Positions 46,408-57,160 of a stretch of DNA of 64,000 nt are shown here, one piece after another. Below the pieces are notes generated by a model, which did no database searches, had not been told where the DNA came from, and saw only the letters and a list, made by a program, of their open reading frames with translations. A program made the position numbers and the translations under genes. The stretch lies in assembly GCA_030295235.1 (NCBI GenBank), contig AP026129.1, positions 558,001-622,000 of the forward strand. Reading direction: 5' to 3'. Origin of the DNA: Fistulifera solaris. Lineage: Eukaryota > Bacillariophyta > Bacillariophyceae > Naviculales > Stauroneidaceae. Position 1 is the first letter of the stretch. Every line of letters starts with the position of its first letter.

Positions 46408-46959
46408 ATGAGCGCTTTCACTACAGAACTAACCCTTCCTACAGAGTGGGATAACTCTACTAACATGATCACTGATGAAGAGCTTTCGGCTTCATCAAAC
46501 GAGGAAGCGAGCCGAGTATTCGAGCAGTGGCAATCCGATGACGACGAAGTGCATGATTTGGACATCATGCAAGTGGATGAACAACTCGGGTCAAACCTTC
46601 TTGAAGATGAAATCTTCCATGATCCTTGTGTCTCTCCCACTGGTCCTCTAGAAGAAATTGTGTACATGACAATTGAGGACGAAGATGTCGACCGCTTTTC
46701 ACTTAGTCTAATGTCGGCCGTCGAAAACGACGCGACCAGCTCACTTCCTTTCGAAGAACGATACAAAGCCACACTCCAAAAACTTGCCTTTTCTATGAAA
46801 CGAAGCCAAGAATCACGAAAGAGCCTCAAGGTCAAGACTGCTAAAACCGAACAGTACCCACGCATCAAGTCTGTCATCGGTGTTGTGTCGTCCATTGAGA
46901 AATCAACCGAGCAACTTCAGCTGTATCTGAGCAATATTCAGTGTGCCGGGGGCCACTAG
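46408..46959 (+). CDS. Hypothetical acidic protein
   Basis: 183 residues from the ATG at 46408 (MSAFTTELTLPTEW); the open frame extends further upstream but without support. The first two thirds are very acidic (QWQSDDDEVHDLDIMQVDEQ) and the last third is basic and helical (SMKRSQESRKSLKVKTAKTE), ending SNIQCAGGH. A CT-rich leader and AATAAAA precede the ATG. I recognise no domain; soluble, possibly nuclear. Confidence 0.55.
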   Translation: MSAFTTELTLPTEWDNSTNMITDEELSASSNEEASRVFEQWQSDDDEVHDLDIMQVDEQLGSNLLEDEIFHDPCVSPTGPLEEIVYMTIEDEDVDRFSLSLMSAVENDATSSLPFEERYKATLQKLAFSMKRSQESRKSLKVKTAKTEQYPRIKSVIGVVSSIEKSTEQLQLYLSNIQCAGGH

Positions 46960-47332
46960 CTGCTTCAAGTTTCATATAATGTCATCTGACTTTTCCGTCG
47001 TTCACTCGACACAACCTTTCTTTCTCCAATATCTGCGTTGTCTGCCCACCAGCCAATTGCATGCACGCCTACAACATCTTTAAATATTCTTTCTACTAGT
47101 CCAGTCTAATATTTTCACTATCATCTTTTAGTCTGCCCAATTTCAGGGAAAGATTGATTCTATTACTTATTTGAGGCACTAGGTATTAAGGAGTACTTCT
47201 TTGTCATCACATTACCGTCCTTGTCACACGCCACCTTGGCGCGGGTCCACATCGCAATATTTGTCGCATTTATCGAGGACCGTGGACCGTATGGACTGAA
47301 AGATTTTCAGGTTCTTACCCTTCTGCCCTTCA
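46960..47332. other. Convergent 3' intergenic region
   Basis: Lies between two converging genes. Only short frames occur; nothing is supported. Confidence 0.4.
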
Positions 47333-48534
47333 TTAACGAAATTGGTCTTCTACTAGAAAGGGTGTGTGGGTCGCGCTATTCAGCTTCCGTCGTTCACGCT
47401 GCATTTCTCTGGCCGTGATCAGTGCATCTCCAGCAACAGTAAGACCTACCGTGCTTCCAATAACGAAAAAGTGCCTCCAACGCCAACTGCCAACCATAGT
47501 GGTGCTGTTTTCCCAAGAAAGTCTACTGCCAGGGTTGAAAGCGACAAAGAAATAACTCCCAAGATAGCCATCCGGGTGCGACGAGGAGTCCATACGTTTT
47601 GTATTGCTGATCCTAATGGAGTCTTGTGAACTTCGGTCTTCGTCTTGCCAGCATCAAGCGATTCGACGCAAGGATCGCTCGTCGATTTCCGAAAATTCAA
47701 TGACACGTTTTCTTTACCGGAATGGTAATGATCCTGAGGTAAGGTAAGATAGAGAACTTTCAACACGCCACTAACTGATCGCATCCGATGCCCCGGAAGC
47801 AAAACATCCTCGAGTAAAATGACATCTCCGGCTTCAAAAGTTTGCGCTTCGCCTGAATTCAACTCTATCACCAAAGGACTAAGAGCTATCGCCAATATTG
47901 GATGTCTCCCGTCCGTTCCACTCCATGAAGTTGGGGCTGGTGACAAGGCTTGTCGAAAGTAACCGTTTTTCAAAGGAATTGACGAGGTGGTGGCGCCGCT
48001 AGCGCCGCAATCCCAATACGGAAGCGAAATTTGCTGTGGATTGTTGTCAAAGTGCACTAATTTGTCATCAGGATCAATGTATATTCGTCCCGATAAGGCA
48101 AACCCTTCTAATGAAGAGTAATGTGTGTCTGTGTTGCCGTGCTTCGAAGATCCGAAAGGGATATGATGGGTTGGGATTTTTGTTTCGTTTTCCTCTCGAC
48201 CTGCACCGTTAGCTTCATCGCGGTTACTTTCTTTAGCTGAGTCATTATCATTGCTTCCGAGTGAGTGTGAAGAACTTGATCCCCATGGACGCTTCCCTTG
48301 CGTTGTGTTTTCAAGTGTTGATGCCGTTTGAGTTATTTCTTCTTTAGTAGGGACATCATCTTTTTCTGCAACATTTTCGTAAGTTGATGAATCGGGCAAA
48401 TCAGCTTCAGACGAGAGTGGGGCTCGTTTTGAATCTTTTTCTTCAATAGATCTTTGTTGATCCTCTGCAAGCGAAACACATAGCAGTGATGGGGACAGCA
48501 TGATGTAAAGGAGAAGGAGGGCGAACGTGGTCAT
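47333..48534 (-). CDS. Secreted or membrane-anchored cupin-like protein
   Basis: About 400 residues. A signal peptide (MTTFALLLLYIMLSPSLLCVSLA) is followed by an acidic, low-complexity region to about residue 125. A domain then reads YSSLEGFALSGRIYIDPDD to DVILLEDVLLPGHRM, with TFEAGDVILLED typical of a cupin-like barrel. Near the C-terminus lie two membrane segments. The frame changes at the A-run at 47466-47470: one more base converts the short ending into GGTFFVIGSTVGLTVAGDAL and adds a tail to 47333. The fold call is tentative; function unknown. Confidence 0.65.
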
Positions 48535-48975
48535 CTTTAAAGAATGTAATTTTCACAAAGTCGATCTTAAATTCTCTCGTAAAGTGACGTTGCTTAAACA
48601 CAGACGTCTATTCGTAAAGGAAGAGATCTTCATGAAATGAATAATAATTGATGGATTGGATGTTTTGGTGTATTTAGGAAAAGAACAGCAACAACAAAGA
48701 GACGCCGAAAGCGTTCAAGTCCTTCTGAGTCTCAGCGAGAGTGAAGCGGCAGAGTTTTCAGTTCGGGTATCATCTAAAAGGTACTGTTTTCATTCGTATC
48801 GGTATTTCGTTGATATCAAGTCCGGTCACATTCAAGGAGAATTAAGGAGAAAACGACCAGGTAATAATTTATGACGAAAGACTCTCTCTAGATGCTAAAA
48901 GGATAATTAGACCTTCAGACAGGCCATTCGATTACAGCAGAAACAATGCTTCAAATGTTATGTACTCCGTCCGTA

Positions 48976-51319
48976 TCAATCAAATCGAATCTTTTTGTTC
49001 TTTGGAGGGGCTGCTAAATCCCGCTCGGCCTTCGATCGCAAAGAATCCATCTGGTTCGCTTCTTCATCCATTGCAGCCCATTCAATTACTAAATGACGCC
49101 CATACAAATGGGTTCTAGACAGAGCCTTCATTGCTGCGACAGCCTCCTTGTTCGTTAGATACTCGACAAAAGCGTAGCCCCGGCTAGTACCATCGAACTT
49201 TCGGGGCATGCGGACCTTTTTTAGATGGCCCAGCGATCCAAACAATTGCATCAACTCCTTTCGATTTGCTTGGAACGGAACATTGCGTACTACAAGCTTG
49301 GTACTTTCCTTGGTTGAATTCACCAGCGGAGCTGATTTATGCTTGTCGGCTGCCGACGGTTTCACATCAAGTGCGTGGCCATCTACTATTTTTCCGTGAA
49401 GAAGCTTCAGAGCTTTGCTCGCGGAATCAGGCGAACCGAATTCAATGAAACAATAGCCCATCGACTGACTTTCCGAGAAAGATGACCCTTGTTTTGTCGG
49501 ACCTCGTTTCTGGGGAATGCGAATGCTGCGAATATCTTTCACATCTTGTGAAAGAAGTTTATGAAGGGTTGCCTCGGTTGTTTTGAAATTCAAGTTTTTC
49601 ACGTAAAGAGTAGGTGTAATCGACGCCTGAATTTCATCTTCGTTCTCATCCGCGTCTTCGGCTATAACAGGATTAGCATCTGGTCTCTCCGACTTCTTCG
49701 CGTCCTTCGTCACAGCTGCTAGAGGCGCCCACTCAAGATACAGTGGCACGTTCTTAAACCTGCGGAAAGCGAGACGCCGAAAAGCTAACTTGGCGTCATT
49801 TCCGTGGCTGTACTCAATCACAGCAAGAGTCTTTGACGGAGGAAGTATGATTGAAGAAGGTTCTTCTCCTTTGCTGCTAAACATCTTCGCCAATTCATCC
49901 TTTGCAGTATCGTGTGGAAGATTTTTGACTAAAATGGCCACGTTACTGCGGGTAATGGACGTAATTCCTGATGGAGAAACCAAAGCATCCATATTATATC
50001 CATGGTCAGCAAAAACTGGCGATTCTCCTCAATGATAGCCGTTTCAGCCAGAGCAAGACGAACCGCAGCGTCACCCCCTGTGAGTCCATCTTTCACTGCC
50101 ATGATATCACCTTTCCGTAAACCTAAACGCACAGCCAAATTATCCACGACCGCATCACCGCGCACATGACTTGCTGACCATCCCGTCGACTCATACAAAG
50201 CTTTCCCCTTCCGTTCTGCTTCAGCTTTCTCTTTGTATCCTCCACCCTGAGTTGCGTTGACAGATTTTGACACTGCTTCTCGAGCGGGGAGGATGTGTAA
50301 TAATCTGCCCTGAAAATCGGTCCCGTCCAGCTTCGACATGGCCGCCTCGGCGTCATTAGCTTTTTCAAACTTAACGAAGCCAAATCCTTTACTACGCTTT
50401 TGATCATCTGCAGGAATATGACATTCTAGTATCGTTCCGAAAGCAGCAAAGTATTCCCTGATATCTTCTTCAGCGGCGGTGAATGGCAGATTCCGAAGGA
50501 AAAGACGGTTTTTTGAAATTGATTCAAGTGCGTCTTCTTCAGGAATTTCCTGTGATTCGACGCTTTCCTCCTCGGCTACTTTATCTTTTGGTTTGAACGA
50601 CTCTTGTGACGTCTGTTTGTCATTGTTGTTTTCAGGTCCACCGCTGAGAGACTCTTGGAAGTCATCATCCGGTTGAACTTTGTCGAAGTTGTCGACTGCT
50701 ACCTTTTTCGATAGCAAAAAATCGAGATCCGACTGACGAGATCTTTCTTTCAGCGGGTCCGCGTCATCTTCGCTATCAGATCCGTCACTGAATTCCGTAT
50801 CAGAGGAAACATCTGGTAGCAATGGTGGGGCGATATCACCTTCACCTCCCCTCATCGACGTCGTCGTTGGCCCAAAATTTTCGCTTCGTTGTCAAAGTTG
50901 TCACTTTGTGTTTTTCCTGCAAGATTGGCGCGACCTTTTCATGCTTTTCCTTTGTTTTTTCCGTCTTTTTCGTAAACTCTGATTCGGCATTCTTCTCCTG
51001 AGTCTTTTCTTTTTACCGATGTAGCAAATTCGACAAGCAAACGCGAAGATTTGCAGTAACTTTTGTTTAGCTGTTCGACGCAATTGTTTGCTTGAGACTC
51101 CTCCAAAAACCCACAAAACGCTATACCTCGTGACTTTCCGCTTTTCGCATCTTTCAAAATCCTGCAATCTGTAATCGTAGTGCTAGAGCCAAGTCGGTTC
51201 AATAAGAAATTCCGCAAATCTGTCTCCTTAAAATCATGGGGGATGTTCTTGAGGCATACCCTCGTTTTCAGGACCTGGTCATTATCCGCACAGTACCGCT
51301 TTCTCTCTCTTTTTTCCAT
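48976..51319 (-). CDS. MRD1/RBM19-like multi-RRM ribosome biogenesis protein
   Basis: A nucleolar RNA-binding protein that remodels pre-rRNA in the small-subunit processome. From the ATG at 51319 (MEKRERKRYCADND) it has five RRM domains: RRM1 with TRVCLKNIPHDF; a linker containing FWANDDVDEG; RRM2 with NRLFLRNLPFTAAEEDI and GFGFVKFEKA; the IIEENRQF linker typical of the family; RRM3 with VAILVKNLPHDT; RRM4 with PTLYVKNLNF; RRM5 with TKLVVRNVPFQ and GYAFVEYL. Three frame changes lie near 50985-50996, at the C-run at 50848-50851 and at the A-run at 50011-50015. Each is explained by one base and restores family sequence. The length of about 780 residues is close to yeast Mrd1. Confidence 0.88.
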
Positions 51320-52140
51320 TGTTTGAACAAGACTTGCAAAGGAGCATGAACCATTGTATTTGTTCGTTGAGGAACAGTTGCCGCGTTTTTGCAAACGAAT
51401 GAATGGTGGGAAAAACAGAGGCGGAACCTTTCTCGCCACTAGGGTATTACAAACCGCTAAGACATCAGTGGTGAAAGCGATCCTCGACGACGACGACCCT
51501 CTCTTGCCCAACAAACGACTTTATGGGACCGGAAAAGTCTTTACGGTACGACATTGGTTTTCGGTGCAATTGCATTTTGCATTCTGCGCCAAACTTACGC
51601 CAGCGTCTGTACCTGTTATTGGAATCTCGCCTTCGCAGTTCTGGGATGCGTTCCAACTTCCAACTTCCATCTTGCAACGAGAAACGAGGTGACGTTTTAG
51701 ACACCCTTGGTGACGTCGGATTGAAAGACCTAAGGGTTCGCTTCTTTGATTGTCATTTCTGGGAACTTTGATCTAGTTTCAGAGCAAGCTTGTCGATCAT
51801 CGTTACAATTACCGTGCACCTTCCGCCACAACCTTACTCCAAGCTCGTAAGAAGATAGCCAAAAGAGCAAACTTTGACACGTTACCACAATATATTAAGC
51901 TGAGCTTTCGCAAGAGCCAATGAGATCGCATGATGTCGATTTAGGAATCCAGGTCGGAGGACTAGACTTGAATCGACTAGATTAATGAACAACCTTTCTA
52001 ATCTAAAGAAAGTGAATTCGTCTTCGCGTCATTTAGTTTATAAGCATCTATGTAGCTGTAAGTGTGATGGCGATTTCGTCCTTGATCATCGGATTCCGCA
52101 ATGATTAATGATCCAGCGGGTTCTTATATGCTCTCTCTAT
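51320..52140. other. Intergenic region
   Basis: Holds the promoter side of MRD1 and about 700 bp without a convincing gene. A plus-strand frame at 51354-51692 and a minus-strand frame at 51465-51704 overlap and look like chance frames. Confidence 0.4.
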
Positions 52141-52675
52141 CTATATGTATGAATCTATCTGCAGCTGCAGTAATGGTGTCGGCACATCGGCTGAAATAGC
52201 AACGAAGTTTGCATTTACTTGCGCGTCGGCTGTCGCAATACGAAATTGCGTGGCATGCGCAATGAAGGCGGAGCAGGTAAAGGTCGTCCTTCCGGAAGAA
52301 AGCGAGGAGGCTGGTACAAAGTCGGTGTTTGTTTCAGTGGCTGTAAAGGAAACTTTGGTACTGATTGAACCGACGAAACGGTGCGAACAGGACGAACGCA
52401 CTTTGATGCAATGCTAGCGGGAGAAATTGCCTCGTCTTCGTCATCAGTGATGGAAACGTGAGCCCATGCCTCTTTTCCATAGCCTTCACAAAAGGACGAG
52501 CTTGTGAATTTCTTGTATGGCTGGTAGCGGGATCTTTCGATAGTCCATCACGAAGCAATAGCAACGTCAGAGCTGCTGAGCTTTGTTGCTCTCCCACACG
52601 CTGTTTCTTCATCGCGGGTTCCACAACGTCATGTTCCACAATAGCTGGATTCGCAGGGCTAATTATTTTCGCCAT
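52141..52675 (-). CDS. Small hypothetical protein
   Basis: Starts at MAKIISPANPAIVEHD, then VEPAMKKQRVGEQQSSAALT with a possible nuclear basic patch, and ARPFVKAMEKRHG. The frame probably changes at the C-run at 52463-52465: with one more base it continues as AHVSITDDEDEAISPASIAS. The remaining C-terminal part is Ser/Thr-rich and its frame is uncertain. I recognise no family. Confidence 0.4.
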
Positions 52676-52748
52676 CTTTTCTGTTTACTGTCAAGCTTCA
52701 ACTCCGTCTAGCTCAATTGATGCGATCAGCGAATACTTTTGAGTGACA

Positions 52749-53101
52749 TGCGGAACGCAATCGAAAAAAGTGACTTTGCCCTTTATGAGCTTCCGGAGCA
52801 CACATCGGAGTTTGAGATGACACAAGATTGCAAGGCTGTTTTGGCTGCGGAGAGCGGAGAGTGTCTGAAGGCTGGTACATTAAGTATCAGTGTGAACGGA
52901 AACGGGCGGTTACAAGTTGCAGCTGTGTCAAATCTTCACGAATCTATATATGCTAGAAATAATGTAGCGGTTCGGGTACTCTTTTGCTTATATATAGGTG
53001 CATTTTCATTCCCAAAACTTCCGAGCTATCAAACACGTGCGAAGGAATTGCGCATAATTAACAATCGTGCAGTATCCACTTTGTTCCCCCGGCTAGGGTG
53101 A
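52749..53101 (+). CDS. Possible small hypothetical protein
   Basis: An ATG at 52749 opens 116 codons (MRNAIEKSDFALYELPEHTS). The first half looks plausible as protein (QDCKAVLAAESGECLKAGTL, then SISVNGNGRLQV); the second half is less convincing. It is divergent from the preceding minus-strand gene by only 73 bp. No family recognised. Confidence 0.25.
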
Positions 53102-53298
53102 ACTTTCAATATCTTCTGACATTGATATAAAGAAGAAACGAATGCTTTGACATTCTCTGGACGGCTGTTTAATTTGGAATTTTTGTAGGGACGGCTGACC
53201 GTCGCATCGTTATTATAATCTAGAGATGAACTCTTCCTCTGACCTAGTTAAGAATATAGCTTTCTGATCAAATCGACTGGTTTTTATGTAGTTAAAGA

Positions 53299-54295
53299 TT
53301 AGCGCGCCTCGCCAAACCCGCCGTCGTTCATCTCTCCAATCGCCGCACCTTCTTCTCCGCTTCCTACTGTATTCAAGAGCTGACTTAACCACTTTTGGAC
53401 GGTAGGATCGTTGTGCAAAGCTGGTCCAAAAGTATCGTCACGAAGCGCTTGCGGAAGACATGTTTTCAAAGCTTCACGAGCCCTCGGATGATCCGCTAGT
53501 CGCAAATAACAGCGAACAACATGCTTCAAGAGTCGAACGGAGGGTTGAATTTGCAGTAATTGCACCATATTCGCGAGGACTGTCGAAACGGCGTAGAATC
53601 GCTCCGCGGTGGCGCATACGTAGTTCAGTCCAGTCTCTTCCAATAATATCTTCTGAACGATAAAAGTCGCCACTGTTTTGCTGAGTTCAGATCCAGTCTC
53701 CATAATTCGTAGACAAAGCGGAATTATTTCCGTAGACAACAAAAAGGAGATCACGTCAGCATCATCCACCTTGACCAACGCCCCAATCACTCCCAATGAG
53801 GTTAACCGAAGATACTCAAAGGGCCGCGACTTGGACTGCGTATTGAGAAAGGGATACAAGAATAGGGGAATTTGTGCGTTCAAAAATGGTTGACGTGTAT
53901 CGGCATGCGAAGCGACACACTGAAGCAAGGCGAGTGCATTGCAGACGCGATTCGACGCATGTGCCGTCAATGTCGGTGGTGTCAATAGCGGATAAATCGA
54001 AACGATTTCTTGTAGCAACGCGGCCACCGTTCCGACCGAATGCCACAAAATGGGGGCAAGTTCCGGAAAACTTTCCCGTTTCTTCGATAATTCTAATAGC
54101 ACAATTTCTCTCTGAGAAAATATTCGTAATTAGTAACGATTTTGCAAAGCGGGAAGAAATACATGTCAACGAGCGTGGCGTCACTCCGATGTCTCTCACC
54201 TGATCCGGGTCTGTTAATTGTTTTACCAGCGGTAAAAGTTCCTCCATCTCACCACTGGATAGGCTCAGCGCCATCGATTGCTGTAGAGTCGTCAT
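53299..54295 (-). CDS. CNOT9/RCD1 subunit of the CCR4-NOT complex
   Basis: An armadillo-like scaffold of the CCR4-NOT deadenylase complex, acting in mRNA decay and translational repression. Two exons: 54200-54295 and 53299-54111, with an 88-bp GT-AG intron (54112-54199); 302 residues after splicing. The join gives [20 protein letters not shown], matching the family. [55 protein letters not shown] and [12 protein letters not shown] are strongly conserved. It ends with a Gly-rich tail. It is divergent from PRP4 kinase. Confidence 0.95.
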
Positions 54296-54696
54296 TATTT
54301 CAAATGTTTAATATTCAAGTCTCTTTTGTAACAGTTGATTGTTGTAGCAATAATGTTACAAGTGCTGCTCGCATCGCTCGCATCTATCACTACCGGTACT
54401 ACTACGTATGTACTTATTGGGAGTACCGGTATTCATTTTATTTACGCGGTTACGTGGCTTGACCGTCAACCGGCGTAACAAATTCATGACTAAAATCCAG
54501 TCGCAGAAAAAGTCGTCGACACTTGGGACCATAGCCAAGTTTTTGTACGATTTACTAAGGTTAATGCTATTAAGTCGCTGATTTTTTTGCGGCAAAAAAT
54601 GACCGCGTTTTGATGCTGCAAAAAATGATTTACTCCGTATTATCTTATTGCTTGTGATGATTGTAAAGTCCCTTTGTTATAACTTAATTCCCCAGC
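54296..54696. promoter_or_regulatory. Shared divergent promoter region
   Basis: 401 bp between the starts of RCD1 and PRP4 kinase. It contains TCATGACT...CCAGTCGCAG at 54484-54506, a variant of the recurrent motif. Confidence 0.4.
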
Positions 54697-56190
54697 ATGG
54701 ATGTCGATGAATCACTGGATGAAGCAGTATTACTGGGTTTGCAAGAGGACACGTTTGTAACGGAGGAACAGCGACAAGAAGCTGAAGCTGAACGTCGGCG
54801 GAAGCAACGTAAGCAACGTCTCCTTCAATTGCAAGCGGCCGAGGAAGTATCGTCGGCACCCAACAAAGAAGTACCATCAAACCATGTTAGCATACCCGTA
54901 CGCGAGCCACTGAATAATTTCGCCGAAGCAGAAGACGACATCAAGCTAAACGGAGAAGACAAAGACGATGAGTTTGATATGTTTTCCAGTTCAGTTTCTC
55001 CTGTCGGGCAATCTGACAAAAGCGGAGACAAGAATAGCAGCAATACGCATTCAAGGGGTGATCATAATCATCAAGAAGATTGGGATGACGCGGAAGGATA
55101 TTATAAAGCCGTGATTGGCGAAACAATATCGGTTTTAGACGACTCGATTCGTTTGCGCGTTGCCGGTGTCGTCGGGAAAGGTGTCTTTAGCACTGTCATA
55201 CAATGTTCGACCATCAGTAACACCAGTAGTACTTCGCTACCACCCATAGTTGCTTTGAAATGCATTCGACACAATGAAACCATGGCAAAAGCGGCAATGA
55301 ACGAATTGCAGACTCTCCAAAAACTAAATGGAAGCCCCGGCATTGTCCCGCTCCTCCTGCCAACGGCGTTGACTCCTTTGGAACATAGAGGTCATGTGTT
55401 ACTGATATTCGTTTATATGGAATACAACTTGCGCGATGTATTACAAAAATTCGGTAAAGGTGTTGGGCTATCTCTACCGGCTGTTCGGTCATATTTTGGA
55501 CAATTACTGGCAGCCGCAACGCATCTTCAAAAGCATGGCATCATTCACGCGGATATAAAACCAGACAATATTCTAGTTAGTTCAGACTTCAGTGTGGTGC
55601 AACTGGCAGATTTCGGTTCGGCCATTCACGTGAACTCACCGGAACAAAATCAAATTACTCCTTACCTTGTCTCGCGATATTATCGTGCTCCGGAGATTGT
55701 ATTAGGCTTGACTCCTACATTTGCGATCGACTTGTGGAGTATTGCTGTTTCAGTGGCAGAACTATTTTTGGGTGATGTCGTTTTCAGAGGCCGTTCGAAC
55801 AACGAAATGCTGTACGAGTTCATGCAACATCTTGGACCCTTTTCGAATCGAGTCATCCGACAACACCTGGTGCAATGTCAAAAGTTCCCCGATGTCGTGC
55901 AGCAATTTCAGGCCTCGGAAGGGGCGTATTATGTCTTCTTGCAGCAAACAGTAGATGCAGTGAGCGGTAATGCGGTATACAAGAGATTGTCATTGCAACG
56001 CACGACGGAGGAACAGAAATTTCCACTGGCTACACCATTGAAACAACGACTACTGAAAGCCAAATCAGCAAACGATTCAAAGAAAATAGTGTTGCAATTT
56101 GCGGACTTGTTGCAAAAGTGTTTGGCTTTAGATTCTACGAAACGAATCCCACTCAAGGAAGCGTTACGTCACGAATTCTTTCAAAAGTAA
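54697..56190 (+). CDS. PRP4-type splicing kinase (PRPF4B-like)
   Basis: A nuclear CMGC-type protein kinase that phosphorylates spliceosomal proteins of the U4/U6.U5 tri-snRNP. 497 residues in one exon. The N-terminal 130 residues are acidic and basic in turn (EQRQEAEAERRRKQRKQRLL; DEFDMFSSSVSP). A PRP4-typical entry DWDDAEGYYKAVIGET leads into the kinase: GKGVFSTVIQC, ALKCIRH (Lys), ADIKPDNIL (Asp), LADFGSA, then YLVSRYYRAPEIVLG and DLWSIAVSVAELFLG. The normal HRD is HAD, as in this subfamily. All catalytic residues are present. Confidence 0.95.
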   Translation: MDVDESLDEAVLLGLQEDTFVTEEQRQEAEAERRRKQRKQRLLQLQAAEEVSSAPNKEVPSNHVSIPVREPLNNFAEAEDDIKLNGEDKDDEFDMFSSSVSPVGQSDKSGDKNSSNTHSRGDHNHQEDWDDAEGYYKAVIGETISVLDDSIRLRVAGVVGKGVFSTVIQCSTISNTSSTSLPPIVALKCIRHNETMAKAAMNELQTLQKLNGSPGIVPLLLPTALTPLEHRGHVLLIFVYMEYNLRDVLQKFGKGVGLSLPAVRSYFGQLLAAATHLQKHGIIHADIKPDNILVSSDFSVVQLADFGSAIHVNSPEQNQITPYLVSRYYRAPEIVLGLTPTFAIDLWSIAVSVAELFLGDVVFRGRSNNEMLYEFMQHLGPFSNRVIRQHLVQCQKFPDVVQQFQASEGAYYVFLQQTVDAVSGNAVYKRLSLQRTTEEQKFPLATPLKQRLLKAKSANDSKKIVLQFADLLQKCLALDSTKRIPLKEALRHEFFQK

Positions 56191-56278
56191 TATTTCCGAA
56201 ACAAAGCCTTAGAAGTTATGTTGCAATGAATCCGCGTCGAATTACTAATATTTTGCGTTGATATACGCAGTGTCCTTT

Positions 56279-56751
56279 TCATGCAGACTTCTTTTTCTTT
56301 GTGTAACGAAGAGCACAATACTTGCACGATTCTACAGCACCGGGTCGAGCCAAGGAAATGTATTCAAGAGGATGACCCAAAGCACCGCCACCACCATCAC
56401 AAACCGCCATTTCTCCTTCCACTTCAATGATCGGTACTTTGTGTACCAATTCCATCGCGTTGCTGCGATGCTTGCCGAGTTTGTACTGTAGAGAACCATT
56501 TTGCGTCGGAACGATAGGTGAGTCCTTGTTTACATCGCTTCTTAACACATTTCTTGTGTTGAAGGACTACTCACCGGCGATTCTTTGTAAGAATGATTTT
56601 CCAAACGTTTCTCTTCTTTACTTCGATTGAATTCAGGGGAACTATGAACCGCCGGAGCCAAGGGAGGTCTTGTTGCCATCGAACGGACGGTAAAACTCGA
56701 CACGTTCCGCGGTACAAGTGCGTTGCGGGTGATTACCGTACAGAATTGCAT
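56279..56751 (-). CDS. NDUFS6-like zinc-binding subunit of mitochondrial complex I
   Basis: A small accessory subunit of NADH:ubiquinone oxidoreductase that binds zinc. Two exons: 56575-56751 and 56279-56524, with a 50-bp GT-AG intron; 140 residues after splicing. The N-terminus (MQFCTVITRNALVPRNVSSF) suits mitochondrial import. The C-terminal domain VEGEMAVCDGGGGALGHP followed by YISL and ESCKYCALRY carries the CHCC zinc ligands. It converges with PRP4 kinase, leaving 88 bp between stops, and is divergent from the RimP gene. Confidence 0.92.
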
Positions 56752-57160
56752 TTTGCTCCTGTTCTTAACCTTTTCAACTTCCCACAGTATATGACGTTCA
56801 ATGCGATGCTTTGACTTATACAATACACAATCAACAATCAAGACATACAAGCAATTACCTAGTAAGGAAAATGTTACCAGTGCGCTGCTGCTCTGCTCAA
56901 CCCGTGGGAGAAGCGGAAGAGGGTTAAGAAACGCGATGCGACAAGATTAAGATGCGAGCGGTCAATTATCATAACCCCCACCTTATGTGGTGGTTGGTTT
57001 TTGTTAAGGCTTCGTCTGTCCTTACGTCGGTCATTTTAGAAAAGGACACCACAAAACGACGCATCGAACATGCATCGACGAAAACACAACGCCAATCGCC
57101 ATCACTTTCAAATCATCGGGGTGATTGATAAGCACAATAAACAAATCATTTTTCAAGAGA
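56752..57160. other. Divergent promoter region
   Basis: 409 bp between the NDUFS6 and RimP starts. No gene; no clear motif seen apart from CA-rich stretches near the RimP start. Confidence 0.4.

Noticed and set aside
48656-48874. Plus-strand frame upstream of MRD1's 3' end
   Set aside because: It has no ATG start and no recognisable features.
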